64,000 bases of DNA from Fasciola hepatica (lineage: Eukaryota; Platyhelminthes; Trematoda; Plagiorchiida; Fasciolidae): positions 3,644,001-3,708,000 of the forward strand of contig CANUEZ040000117.1 in NCBI GenBank assembly GCA_948099385.1, read 5' to 3'. This document shows, piece by piece, positions 21,649 to 30,869 of this stretch. The notes beneath the pieces were generated by a model that saw only the letters and a list, made by a program, of their open reading frames with translations, was not told the origin of the DNA and did no database searches. The position numbers and the translations under genes are program-made. The first letter of the stretch is position 1, and each line of letters starts with the position of its first letter.

Positions 21649-24600
21649 ATGAAATTACGCAGCAAATCGGCAAACCGTTCCGAATCAAAGGACAATACCC
21701 CGCAGGTGAACCAAACCCTTTTGCCCGTAGGTGTTGGTCATGTTTCTTGCTCAGGCTCTAGTATATCAGGTTGTTCTAGGGTTAGCTCGGTTTCCCATAG
21801 AGCTAGAGCTGATCTGTTGTTAGCCGAGTTGAAGGAGAAGCAGGTTGTAGAACAGTTAGAGTTAGATAAGCAACGTAAGCTGCTCCAGGTGAGGAATGAG
21901 ACGGAAATGGCGAAACTGCGTTTGGCACTCGCTGAGGAAGAAGAAAATCTAGTCAACGGAGATGAAGTCAAGGGTGGAGTAATGGTCAGTGAACATCTTT
22001 CTCGTTACTTAGGTGATTGCCACGTGCAGAACGACGCACCACAAAAAACAAGCTTGGTTCCAATGGTGAAACCTGCAGCGGATTATCGTTTGGACTTGCC
22101 TAGGGTGGAACTGGAGTCATTCGCGGGCTGCTCGTCAACGTACTGGAGGTTTGTGAAACAGTTCGAATATTACGTCGAAGGTAGAGTTCGAGACGATGGA
22201 CAGCGCCTACTTTATTTGATGCATTACTGCAAGGGACAAGCAAGGGATGCGATTGCCGAATGTGTTATGTTGCCTCCAACACTGGCATACAATAGGGCTA
22301 GGGAAATCCTAAAGAATCTGTATGGACAAAATCATGTAGTGGCTCGTTCACTGATTGACGGCTTGCTGCAAGGTTTAAAGCCTCTGGCAGAAGATTCGGA
22401 TGCCCTGACCAAATTGTCGTTAAAAATGCTGAACTGCGAAGTTGCCCTCACGCGGATGAATTGCATGTCAGACCTCAACTCATTGCAGACTATGGAACGT
22501 ATCACTCGAGTGCTACCAACGCGTCTCCAGGATTTGTGGGCTAGGACCGTTGATGATATTTTGGGAAGAGGAGTCGAACCGAGGTTCCAAGATCTGCAGC
22601 ACCTAGTGTCCCGTGAGGCACGGATTGCTCGAAGTAGGTTTGGCAAACTTGCCGCCAATAGCAAGGCTCAGGGGTATTCGCGGTCATCCAGTTGGAGGAA
22701 TTATGCACAAAACCCGCGTCCAGAAGCGACACGGTTCACGCCAAATCAGGGTAGTACTTTGTTGGTCGCAGCTAACAGGTGCTCGGTATGTAATGGAATA
22801 CACACACTTGAGGAATGTCAGCGATTCCTGTCTCGTGATATACCCGGTCGTTGGGCATTGATCAAAGAAATCAAGGCTTGTTTTTCGTGTCTCAAGTGTG
22901 GACATCTGTCCAGCAACTGTTCTGTTTCAAAACCATGTTCAACATCAGGTTGTTTGAAACGGCACCACCCTCTACTGCATGTTGCACAGAAGCAAGGTGC
23001 CGATCAAGTCACGCAAGATACAACACAAGGGCCGCAGCTGGATAAGCTGGGTACGGACAGTGCGAAAGGGCATGGGCAGTGGACCGATAATTGTGCGGCT
23101 ACTCTTAGGCCAGAATGTCGGGTCAGTTTAGGTGTGCTACCAGTGCGAGTAGACGGACCGGGGGGCTCCATGGAGACCTACGCTCTGCTGGACAGCGGGT
23201 CTGATGTGACTCTAATACAAAAGGACATTATGGAGCTGGTGGGCCTGAAGGCATCCCCGACCTCACTTTCGATTTCGACCGTAAATGGGACTACCACTTG
23301 GAATTCGGGAATAACGGAGCTGCGACTGAACTCATTGTCAGAGAATGATTTCGTGAATGTAGAGAGAGCATTTTGTGTTGATAGGTTACCAATCCAAGCA
23401 GTGCAGTACTGCACAGATGCGGACATTTTATCCTGGCCTCACCTACATTGCGTCCAAAGACGGAATCTGGAAGATTCGAGAGTGCGAATCCTGATAGGTG
23501 CCGACGTCCCAGAAGCACATTGGGCATTAGAGCAAAGATGCGGCAAAAGAAAACAACCCTATGCTGTGCGGACGATTTTAGGATGGATTGTTCTTGGTCC
23601 GATAAACCAGGAACCACACTTTGCGAGAACAGTAAACTACATTGAGAGGGGAATGGATCCCTTAGCAGAACAGATCGATCGACTATACAACGCCGAATTC
23701 TGCGATGGGTGTGCGTCAGAAAACTCTCCTTCATTAGAGGACAAACAGGCCGTCGATATGGTTTCCAATGCCATAACCTGGTTGAACGGACACTATGAAG
23801 TTGCACTCCCGTGGAGGAATCCCGAAGTGAGACTTCTAAATAACTATATTGTGGCCAAAGAGAGATTGAACGGCCTGAGGAAAAGGTTTGCGCGTGACCC
23901 TGAATTCTTTGAAAAATACTCTACAGTAATAGAGGGTTATGTGCGCAAGGGCCACGCCCAGTTAGTTCCCGATGTACAGCTAAAAATGGGTTTTGAGCCA
24001 AAGTGGTACTTACCACATCACGCAGTTACAAACCCTAAAAAGCCTAGCAAGTTGAGGGTGGTGTTTGACTGCGCGGCTGCATTCCAGGGACGCTCCTTGA
24101 ATGATTACTTGCTACAGGGACCGGATACGACAGCAAGCTTAGTTGGAGTGTTGCTTCGTTTCCGAAAGGAATCTGTCGCGTTGGCTGCGGATATTGAAGA
24201 AATGTTCATGCAGGTTCGAGTGCCAACGAGAGACAAAGGAGCACTGAGGTTCCTGTGGTGGGAAAATGGTCGACTAGGTGGTAATCCTGTTGAATATCAG
24301 ATGAATGCCCACCCTTTTGGTGCCACTTCCTCCCCATTTTGTGCAAATTTCGCGTTACGTCGCACGGCAAACGATTGGGGAGGACAGTATGAGGATTACG
24401 TCTCCACGGCCGTGTATAACAACTTCTATGTAGACGACTGTCTTGTTTCTTTGCCCACACCGGAGAATGCGAGAGTTTTCGCTATCCAGATGAGTGAGTT
24501 ACTATCACGAGGCGGATTCCGGCTTCATAAGTGGGTGTGTAATCGTAAGGAGGTGCTGGATATTTTACCAAAATCTGAGCTCGCCCATCCCACTTTGGAA

Positions 24601-27135
24601 ATAGATGATGGCGCGCCTGTGCCGGAGAGGACGTTGGGGTTAGAATGGAACGCAATAGAAGACACGTTCCAGTTTTCATTCTCAATACGCGAAAAACCTC
24701 AAACAAGGCGTGGCTTGTTTTCTATAGTATCATCCGTGTTCGACCCGCTAGGGTTGGTTTCACCTTTCATTCTGCCAGGCAAGGTGTTATTGCAATCACT
24801 GTGTCGCTTGAAGCTTGGTTGGGACGATCCAATTGGAGAAGGACCCCTACGATGCTGGAATGAGTGGTTAAGAAGTATGGAACAACTTTGCGCATTCAAA
24901 ATTCAGCGTCCCATTATTAGAGGTAACTCGCTGAACGAAGGTGTGCAGCTTCATGTATTTTGTGACGCTTCTGAAGTTGGCTATGGGGTGGTGGCGTATT
25001 CCAGAATGGTTTCAAGGGACATAGCCCCCTACTGTGCCCTATTGTTCTCTAAGTCAAGGGTAGCTCCTCTGAAGACCATAACGATCCCGCGCTTGGAGTT
25101 AGCCGCAGCAAGACTGGCCGTTAGAGTTTCTCGGATGCTCATGGAAGAAACTGGAATCAAGTTTGGTAAGGCCTACCACTGGACGGACTCTGCTATAGTT
25201 TTGCATTACATAAACAACACTAAAACGAGATTTAGTACGTACGTTGCGAACCGTTTGGCTGAAATCCATCAGTGGTCGGAACCCTGGCAGTGGCGGCATG
25301 TCAGATCGGAGGCTAACCCCGCAGACTTGGCATCAAGAGGCACAACATCACCGAGTGATATCAGCTGCTGGTTCGAAGGTCCTAAATTCCTGATGGGCGA
25401 TGAAACCTCATGGCCGACCTGGCCTACGGTTGATGCAGCACCACCAAACGTTGAGTTGAAGCAGCTTTCGAGTACAGTTCTCACAGTGTTGCGGGATACA
25501 TGGTCGGACGCACTTCTAGCTAGGCACTCCAGTTGGTTTCACTTGCTGAAGTCGGTAGCGTGGTTAACCCATTTTAAAATGTACGTTGCAGTCATGAGAG
25601 GCGGGCGCACGGATCTAGGATTGACAACTGGGCCGTTGAAGTTACACGACATTGCTAAAGCGGAGGAAAGTGTTATTATGATTGTACAAGCTAAGGTCTA
25701 TGGCGAAGAGTTAAAATGGCTACGAGACAGGAGCAATAACCTATGCACTAACAAATCTCCGATGAACAGGACTCTATTAAAACTCGATCCAATTTTATTA
25801 AATGGAATTATTTGTGTTGGAGGACGACTGAACTACTCCAGTCAGCTTCGGGGTGTGAAACATCCGGTGATACTACCCAAGACTCACCCGATTACAGACT
25901 CGATAATCCGATGGTACCACGCGATGGAAGGACACGCAGGACCTTCTCAGTTACTCGCGGAACTTCGCAAAAAAGTTTGGATTGTACAGGGGGGAGCTGC
26001 CGTCAAGCGAGTACTTGGAGGATGTTGGAAATGCCGGAAGCATTTGGCGGTTGTGGGCAAACAGATGATGGCTCCTCTACCAGCCATTAGAGTCCAACAA
26101 GGTTGGTTTCCGTTCAAGTACGTCGGAATAGATTACTTCGGCCCATTTGCGGTTAAACATGGGCGCAGCATGGAGAAACGATATGGATGCATCTTCACCT
26201 GTCTCCAGATGCGTCCGGTACATATTGAAGTTTCTTATTCTCTAAGCACGGATTCATTCATCATGACATTACTGCGTTTCATGTCGAGGAGAGGAGCACC
26301 GTCCGAGATTTTTAGTGATAACGGTACAAACTTTGTTGGGGCTCAAAGGGAATTGAAGAACCTAATGGAAAACTGGTCTAGTGATAAGATTGCCGATAGA
26401 TTGTTGCAACGGGGCGTGCAGTGGCACTTCAATCCTCCACATGCTAGTCACCGTGGTGGCATATGGGAGATCATGGTGCGCTCGGTTAGAAGAGTACTTC
26501 TTTCAGTTTGTGACGAGCAGCCGATGACTGACGAAATACTGTTGACATTCCTCACGGAAAGTGAGCGGATAGTAAACGGACGACCGCTAGTGCCTTTGAC
26601 CTCGGACTGTCGTGATCTGCCAGTACTCACGCCCAATGACCTGCTTATCCTGAGGGCGAACCCACGAGATATTCCGACGGATTCGTTGCGCGATAGAATG
26701 GTTCGTCAGTGGAGGCAGGCAAACTACCTAGCGTCTGTGTTTTGGAAGAGATGGATCAGGGAATATCTTCCACTATTACAACAGCGGCAGAAGTGGATAA
26801 CTCGAGAACGCAATTTTAGATCGGGTGATGTAGTGCTCCTAGTTTCGGAGGTTTTGCCGCGTGGCCGGTGGCCGATAGGAGTAATCGAAAACATCTCAGT
26901 TTCGGACGATGGCTTGGTACGAACGGCAACAGTGCTAACTAATGAAGGATTAGTGCTCCGTGACATTAGAAAGATTTGTCTTATTGAGGGCGAACCGGAC
27001 ACTGGTGGTGTAAGTTCAGAGGCCAACTTTCCTCAAGTGGGAGGCGGGTCTTCGGATCTGCCGAACCGGGAGGGACCACTGAGAGTTGATCCACTTGTCC
27101 GACTGGGAGCTGCTATTGACGGTGACCAGTTTTAG
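21649..27135 (+). CDS. BEL/Pao gag-pol polyprotein (1828 aa), intact
   Basis: This single frame makes the particle protein and all replication enzymes. Residues 50-105 are a Glu/Lys-rich coiled coil. Residues 145-290 are the DUF1759-type gag capsid region. Residues 378-445 are Cys/His-rich, with a C-x2-C-x4-H-x4-C knuckle at 411-424. The protease has LLDSGSD at 513-519. RT spans about 800-960 with YVDD at 927-930. RNase H shows D1106, E1150 and D1180. The integrase has a zinc domain at H1424, H1429, C1459, C1462, followed by core residues D1495, D1557 and E1607. Residues 1690-1780 match the DUF5641-type C-terminus. The ATG at 21649 follows an in-frame TGA by one codon, so this start is well placed. 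No frameshift separates gag and pol, so processing must rely on the protease. No domain or key residue is missing. Confidence 0.97.
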   Translation: MKLRSKSANRSESKDNTPQVNQTLLPVGVGHVSCSGSSISGCSRVSSVSHRARADLLLAELKEKQVVEQLELDKQRKLLQVRNETEMAKLRLALAEEEENLVNGDEVKGGVMVSEHLSRYLGDCHVQNDAPQKTSLVPMVKPAADYRLDLPRVELESFAGCSSTYWRFVKQFEYYVEGRVRDDGQRLLYLMHYCKGQARDAIAECVMLPPTLAYNRAREILKNLYGQNHVVARSLIDGLLQGLKPLAEDSDALTKLSLKMLNCEVALTRMNCMSDLNSLQTMERITRVLPTRLQDLWARTVDDILGRGVEPRFQDLQHLVSREARIARSRFGKLAANSKAQGYSRSSSWRNYAQNPRPEATRFTPNQGSTLLVAANRCSVCNGIHTLEECQRFLSRDIPGRWALIKEIKACFSCLKCGHLSSNCSVSKPCSTSGCLKRHHPLLHVAQKQGADQVTQDTTQGPQLDKLGTDSAKGHGQWTDNCAATLRPECRVSLGVLPVRVDGPGGSMETYALLDSGSDVTLIQKDIMELVGLKASPTSLSISTVNGTTTWNSGITELRLNSLSENDFVNVERAFCVDRLPIQAVQYCTDADILSWPHLHCVQRRNLEDSRVRILIGADVPEAHWALEQRCGKRKQPYAVRTILGWIVLGPINQEPHFARTVNYIERGMDPLAEQIDRLYNAEFCDGCASENSPSLEDKQAVDMVSNAITWLNGHYEVALPWRNPEVRLLNNYIVAKERLNGLRKRFARDPEFFEKYSTVIEGYVRKGHAQLVPDVQLKMGFEPKWYLPHHAVTNPKKPSKLRVVFDCAAAFQGRSLNDYLLQGPDTTASLVGVLLRFRKESVALAADIEEMFMQVRVPTRDKGALRFLWWENGRLGGNPVEYQMNAHPFGATSSPFCANFALRRTANDWGGQYEDYVSTAVYNNFYVDDCLVSLPTPENARVFAIQMSELLSRGGFRLHKWVCNRKEVLDILPKSELAHPTLEIDDGAPVPERTLGLEWNAIEDTFQFSFSIREKPQTRRGLFSIVSSVFDPLGLVSPFILPGKVLLQSLCRLKLGWDDPIGEGPLRCWNEWLRSMEQLCAFKIQRPIIRGNSLNEGVQLHVFCDASEVGYGVVAYSRMVSRDIAPYCALLFSKSRVAPLKTITIPRLELAAARLAVRVSRMLMEETGIKFGKAYHWTDSAIVLHYINNTKTRFSTYVANRLAEIHQWSEPWQWRHVRSEANPADLASRGTTSPSDISCWFEGPKFLMGDETSWPTWPTVDAAPPNVELKQLSSTVLTVLRDTWSDALLARHSSWFHLLKSVAWLTHFKMYVAVMRGGRTDLGLTTGPLKLHDIAKAEESVIMIVQAKVYGEELKWLRDRSNNLCTNKSPMNRTLLKLDPILLNGIICVGGRLNYSSQLRGVKHPVILPKTHPITDSIIRWYHAMEGHAGPSQLLAELRKKVWIVQGGAAVKRVLGGCWKCRKHLAVVGKQMMAPLPAIRVQQGWFPFKYVGIDYFGPFAVKHGRSMEKRYGCIFTCLQMRPVHIEVSYSLSTDSFIMTLLRFMSRRGAPSEIFSDNGTNFVGAQRELKNLMENWSSDKIADRLLQRGVQWHFNPPHASHRGGIWEIMVRSVRRVLLSVCDEQPMTDEILLTFLTESERIVNGRPLVPLTSDCRDLPVLTPNDLLILRANPRDIPTDSLRDRMVRQWRQANYLASVFWKRWIREYLPLLQQRQKWITRERNFRSGDVVLLVSEVLPRGRWPIGVIENISVSDDGLVRTATVLTNEGLVLRDIRKICLIEGEPDTGGVSSEANFPQVGGGSSDLPNREGPLRVDPLVRLGAAIDGDQF

Positions 27136-27226
27136 GTATTGGGGAACCGTAGGGCGAGCCGATGCATGAGGCCGACCACACCTAGCGGTGCACGGGAAAA
27201 AATCCGGGTCGGATTTTGGGGGCCGG
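27136..27226 (+). promoter_or_regulatory. 3' non-coding segment with polypurine tract
   Basis: 91 bp between the stop codon and the 3' LTR. It holds two purine runs, GGGAAAAAA near 27194-27202 and TTTTGGGGGCCGG directly before the LTR (27214-27226). G-rich tracts abutting the LTR are usual plus-strand primers in BEL/Pao elements. The assignment is by position. Confidence 0.6.
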
Positions 27227-27652
27227 TGTAAAGGAGTTCAGGAAACCCCATTCCATGCATTAGCATCCATGTTACAAACGACATTAATCATTCGTATGAA
27301 CTATATTTGCTGGAATTCCGATTGTTTGCTTTATTTCTCTAAGCCTTTGTTACAAACCGGACTCCTACCGTTGCCTCGAGCGAGAGTCGCTCAGTTTGAA
27401 CTTCGTTGTGACTGTATTTGGTAATCTTATCTTCTGTATCTAACCTTTGGCTGTAACCCAGCTGCAGTTGTTGATTTGTTTTCCAATTTGGAGCGAAAGA
27501 GCCCAGAAGGAACACTATTGAGGTTTGATTATTGTAAAATTAATTAATTTGTTGTATATAGTACCGTAGCTATTTGGAATCGACTTTGTTTTGAATTGTG
27601 TCGAAATTGGTTGCTACGCGTCGCTCGAACGTTCCGGTGGCTGGACTTTACA
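27227..27652 (+). repeat. 3' LTR of the BEL/Pao element
   Basis: 426 bp, colinear with the 5' LTR without indels. Differences are G at 27495, G at 27593 and C at 27622. It is followed directly by the second ACCTC. Transcript termination and polyadenylation would be expected within it; no AATAAA hexamer is obvious. Confidence 0.97.
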
Positions 27653-28050
27653 ACCTCCATTGTCTCATCGTTTTTTGAGAGAGGATCTCAGTATGACCCC
27701 GATGACTACCGCCCGATGAACCACACTACCGTCATGCGTAAGGTGATGTAACATATAGTTAAATAGAAAATCCTCGATTGGCCGCTTAGCAACAATCTAC
27801 TTGACCTCTCGCAACAGGGTTTCAATCAAACCCGATCATACACCACCTGTCAGTTTTGGTTTCCTAATACCCTTACTACTGCAATGAACATGAAGGGAGT
27901 AGTCATTATCCTATTTGACAAACTCACAAACCCACCTATCATCTAAAGTTTGCTCCTTTGGTAATGCTGACCCCCTTCATTCCAGGCTACATTCTTATTT
28001 GCCTTCCCGCTCCCAAGCAGCTCTGATCAATGACCGCCTGGTATCAGTTT
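27653..28050 (+). pseudogene. Decayed LINE, part 2 (RT fingers), downstream of BEL/Pao insertion
   Basis: Starting with the right TSD copy (27653-27657), the plus strand reads FERGSQYDPDDYRPMNHTTV, the LINE RT motif NYRPISLTS in altered form, then DLSQQGFNQTRSYTTCQFWF (the HGF..RSC motif) and a weak MKGVVIILFDK for motif A. It continues the element interrupted at 21192. Recognisable homology fades near 28050. Confidence 0.78.
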
Positions 28051-28536
28051 GGTTGCTTCCATAATCTTAAACAGAATTATTTATCTTTTCTGGTTGGCTA
28101 TTCTAGGTGGAACCTAAACCTAGCAACCAAATCTTGTAGCTTTTACTTAACCGTTTTCTTTCTTAGCATTACTTTCCGTGGCCTCATTTTTCCTTAGGGG
28201 CCCGTTGCGTCGATGGGCCCGTGCTTCCATTTTGTTCCTGTTTCCGGTAAGAGATGATTCTTAACTGGGGCATACCAGGACTGCGTTCCTCTATATCATC
28301 TTCCTTTTCAGTGATTCGCAAAGCCAATCAACCACCTCGGGCACTATATTGATTTTCTTCCTGGCTGGTGCATCTGGATAATAATGCTCCTTGGCAGTCT
28401 GTCGATCGATCTTTTTGTCGGCTTTGTTGTCCATGTTCTCACAACTTGACTGGTTGACCAAATACCATTATCGTGTTTGCTTTGCCCTCTGTACAGTGAT
28501 CGATGATCATTCAAGCCAATCACAATGGTGCGTGGC
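28051..28536. other. Unassigned sequence
   Basis: Possibly the eroded remainder of the LINE RT from 27653-28050, but no motif B or YADD box is readable. A short direct repeat GGGCCCGT occurs near 28198-28223. No other structure was noticed. Confidence 0.35.
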
Positions 28537-28640
28537 TCGGTCGGATCCCCCCTTTTACCGGCGTACATCGGACGTCCAGGCCGTCTGCAACTAAGCGCCA
28601 GCTCAGATAGGTGGGTGGATCACACGTCCTGTGGTCACTT
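28537..28640. repeat. GC-rich interspersed repeat, left half of a split copy
   Basis: Matches the first half of 2470-2665: GTCGGATCCCCCC, CATCGGACGTCCAGG, CGTCTGCAAC, GGTGGATCACAC. Homology stops near 28640 and resumes at 30043-30110, so a 1.4-kb element appears to have inserted here. Confidence 0.6.
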
Positions 28641-30042
28641 CACGATTCATCATTTCTTACCTGGCCTTCTTTAGTCAACACTCTCGTCCGCTTCGTACAT
28701 CTCTCGCCATAGGCATCTTCATTGTGTTTTTCAGGCTGTCATCGTAAAGTCATCATTCTCACCCACAGTTTCAAACCATGTAATCTGACATTACCTGATC
28801 TTTCTTAGCCTCCACTTCCTTATCTCTCTTCCATGTTATTCGCCGTCCCAGCTGACGCATCTACACATCACAGTTCTTCTAACCTCCAAATTGCCCTTCC
28901 CCAGTGATTTTTACACCAATCCTAGCACCCCTAACTCCCATTCACTCTGCTTTCTCCAGCCGTTTTCACCGCCTTCTTGCTGCATAACGTACGTCCATTT
29001 AATAAAGCTTCGTCCATGTCCGACCGTCATCACAAGGCACACCTGCAATAATCAGACTGTTGGATTCACTCTTACCTGTGTTCGTCTACCCTTTCCTTCA
29101 TATTCGCTTGTTTGGCAACTTCTGTCCACGGCCATCACTTCTGCGCTTCCAAAGTTGGTTCTCTTTTGCCGTTGACCCCCTATGTTCACCTGTCATAAAC
29201 AAATTCATCAGGGTTTATCCAAGTTAATTCGGTACCATTTGACCAAACCCGATCTGTCTCTTCCAAGCACGGCTACTTCCGTGTCCGGTCTCTTCCCTGC
29301 AATTTGCTGCTGCTCTTTATATATAGATATATATATATACGTACACATATAATAAAATATCCACTTATTTTCTCTGCCTTCTCCAGATCCCCGCCGGCCA
29401 GTTCTTTTGCCACCATGCAACCACCTCCATAATACCCGTCCATTTTGTCTATATCTGTGCCTCAGACTTACCGTATCTCGATTAGTCCGCGGCGCTGATG
29501 CCATCTGACTCACTTTTTTCGTCTTTCAACCCAGCTCCCTATTTTAAAATTGGCACCATCCATCTATTGCCATAACACATAGTTCATAGCTACCTAGTCC
29601 CCAGCCATAAAACTCAACTTCTTGTTCCTCCTTTCTTCTCTTCTTTATTCCCTTTCTCTTCCGCCGTTTCTCGCAACGATAGTTTCTCATGCCAATTTTC
29701 AGTCCTCCTTATGTAAAACTCCCAGGTTCCGTTCTCCCCCACTTGGTCCAGCCAGATGCTCCATCTGACCTTGACCTTCAGACTCGCCGGGCCCATATTT
29801 GAATCCACCTCCGGAATCACCTAAACTCCCTACATTGCTCCTTGGTGTGCACATATTTATCTCCCTATCATCCCTCCTCTATTTCTTCCTACCCCCTTTG
29901 TGTTACGTATTTCTTAATTTCTCATGAATTTTTGTCTGACAGTTTCGTTGCCTGTAAAATTTTGTTCATGCTTAAGGCATGCTTTAGGCTTCTCCGAAAC
30001 AAATTATTATTATTATTATCATTATTATTATTATTATTATTG
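28641..30042 (+). repeat. Unclassified ATT-tailed interspersed element, copy A
   Basis: Colinear with 30870-32215 over about 1.35 kb. Shared blocks include AAAGTCATCAT, TTCAAACCA..TGATCTG / TGTAATCTG, ATTACCTGATCTTTCT, TGTCATAAACAA, CTGTCTCTTCCAAGCAC and CCTTGGTGTGCA. It ends in CTCCGAAACAAATT and an ATT repeat at 30005-30042. No protein motif is evident on the plus strand. It could be a LINE 3' region or a non-autonomous element moved by a LINE. Confidence 0.65.
30005..30042 (+). repeat. (ATT)n 3' tail of element A
   Basis: About 12 ATT units with one TC interruption, directly after CCGAAACAAA. The same arrangement occurs at 8196-8225 and 45075-45109, so the tail is probably part of the element's 3' end. 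Confidence 0.8.
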
Positions 30043-30110
30043 GGTGTCCTTCAGGTTGTGTGTCTAGCGCACAGTCAACCCCACCCGAAAGCACCGGCTG
30101 CACACTGCAC
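30043..30110. repeat. GC-rich interspersed repeat, right half of a split copy
   Basis: CTTCAGGTTG, GCGCACAGTCAACCCCACCC and AAGCACCG match the last third of 2470-2665 in the same orientation. It directly follows the ATT tail of element A, which completes the copy begun at 28537. Confidence 0.6.
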
Positions 30111-30869
30111 GCTCTAACTCTCCTTGCCCTACCGCACCCAGCCCTGTCGTTTGCTGGTAACAAGCCCCTATCTTTCATATTCCACCAAGGTTCGCTAATC
30201 TGTCCTTCTTGTTGGCACTCAAATAACTTCCCTCTCGTATCCTTCTGCCTCTGTATGAACACCTACCCGTTCTGTCCTTGCTCGTATCACTTCTTACCAT
30301 GACAGCCCTCAATGGATGGTGTCACTCTCGCCCTATCAGTTTTGTTCCACCCAAGCCCGAAATCTTTCCCTTTTCACCCACATCGCCCTGGCTGACTCCT
30401 AATCTCTATTCACTTGATACGCCCCCATACTCACAAGGCCCGCTAATCGCAAGCCCCACTAGCTATCGTTTTGTCGTGTCCTTTTTTCGTCCCTCGATCC
30501 TACGCTTCCCATCATTACGCATCAGGCTCACCAGTACTCACGACCAATCACCACATATGAAATCGCTTTTCCAACCTCTGATTTTTTACTTCCATAGTTA
30601 TTATCTTTTCACCACCACCATATTTTCCTTTCTTGACTCCGCAGTTCCTCCGTGGATCTTCCTCTTAGGCAGCGCTCCGACTAGCAACTTCTGGCTCAAT
30701 CCATTTTTGTAATACCCTACACGCACGTAGTACGTCAGTTCCATTCTCCCAACTCCGAAGCGCACATATTTCTCGTACCTCTTATTTCATCACAAGTCCA
30801 CCTCTCAGGGTGCTTCTTTCTTACTTTCTTCTTTGTCTTCACCCTGTTTCCCTTGCAGTAAAACTATCT
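30111..30869. other. Unassigned pyrimidine-rich sequence
   Basis: The plus strand is rich in C and T with a 144-codon frame (30278-30712) of low-complexity Ser/Pro/Phe/Leu composition, as expected from base composition alone. No motif supports coding. It separates the split GC-rich repeat from element B. Confidence 0.35.

Larger units (their letters stand above)
21193..27652 (+). mobile_element. Full-length BEL/Pao LTR retrotransposon, apparently intact
   Basis: 6460 bp bounded by 426-bp LTRs (21193-21618, 27227-27652), each TG...CA, and by a 5-bp target-site duplication. A single 1828-codon gag-pol frame fills the interior, with domain order gag, zinc knuckle, protease, RT, RNase H, integrase. 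This order, together with the YVDD RT box, defines BEL/Pao rather than Copia. Only 91 bp separate the ORF from the 3' LTR, so there is no envelope gene. LTR divergence is 3/426. All parts needed for mobilisation look present; activity itself cannot be judged from sequence. Confidence 0.97.

Noticed and set aside
29310..29345. TATATA-rich stretch as a promoter
   Set aside because: It is simple-sequence variation within element A, absent in the same form from copy B.
30278..30712. 144-codon plus-strand frame rich in Ser, Pro, Phe and Leu
   Set aside because: The composition is what C/T-rich DNA produces by chance. No Met context, motif or repeat copy keeps the frame.
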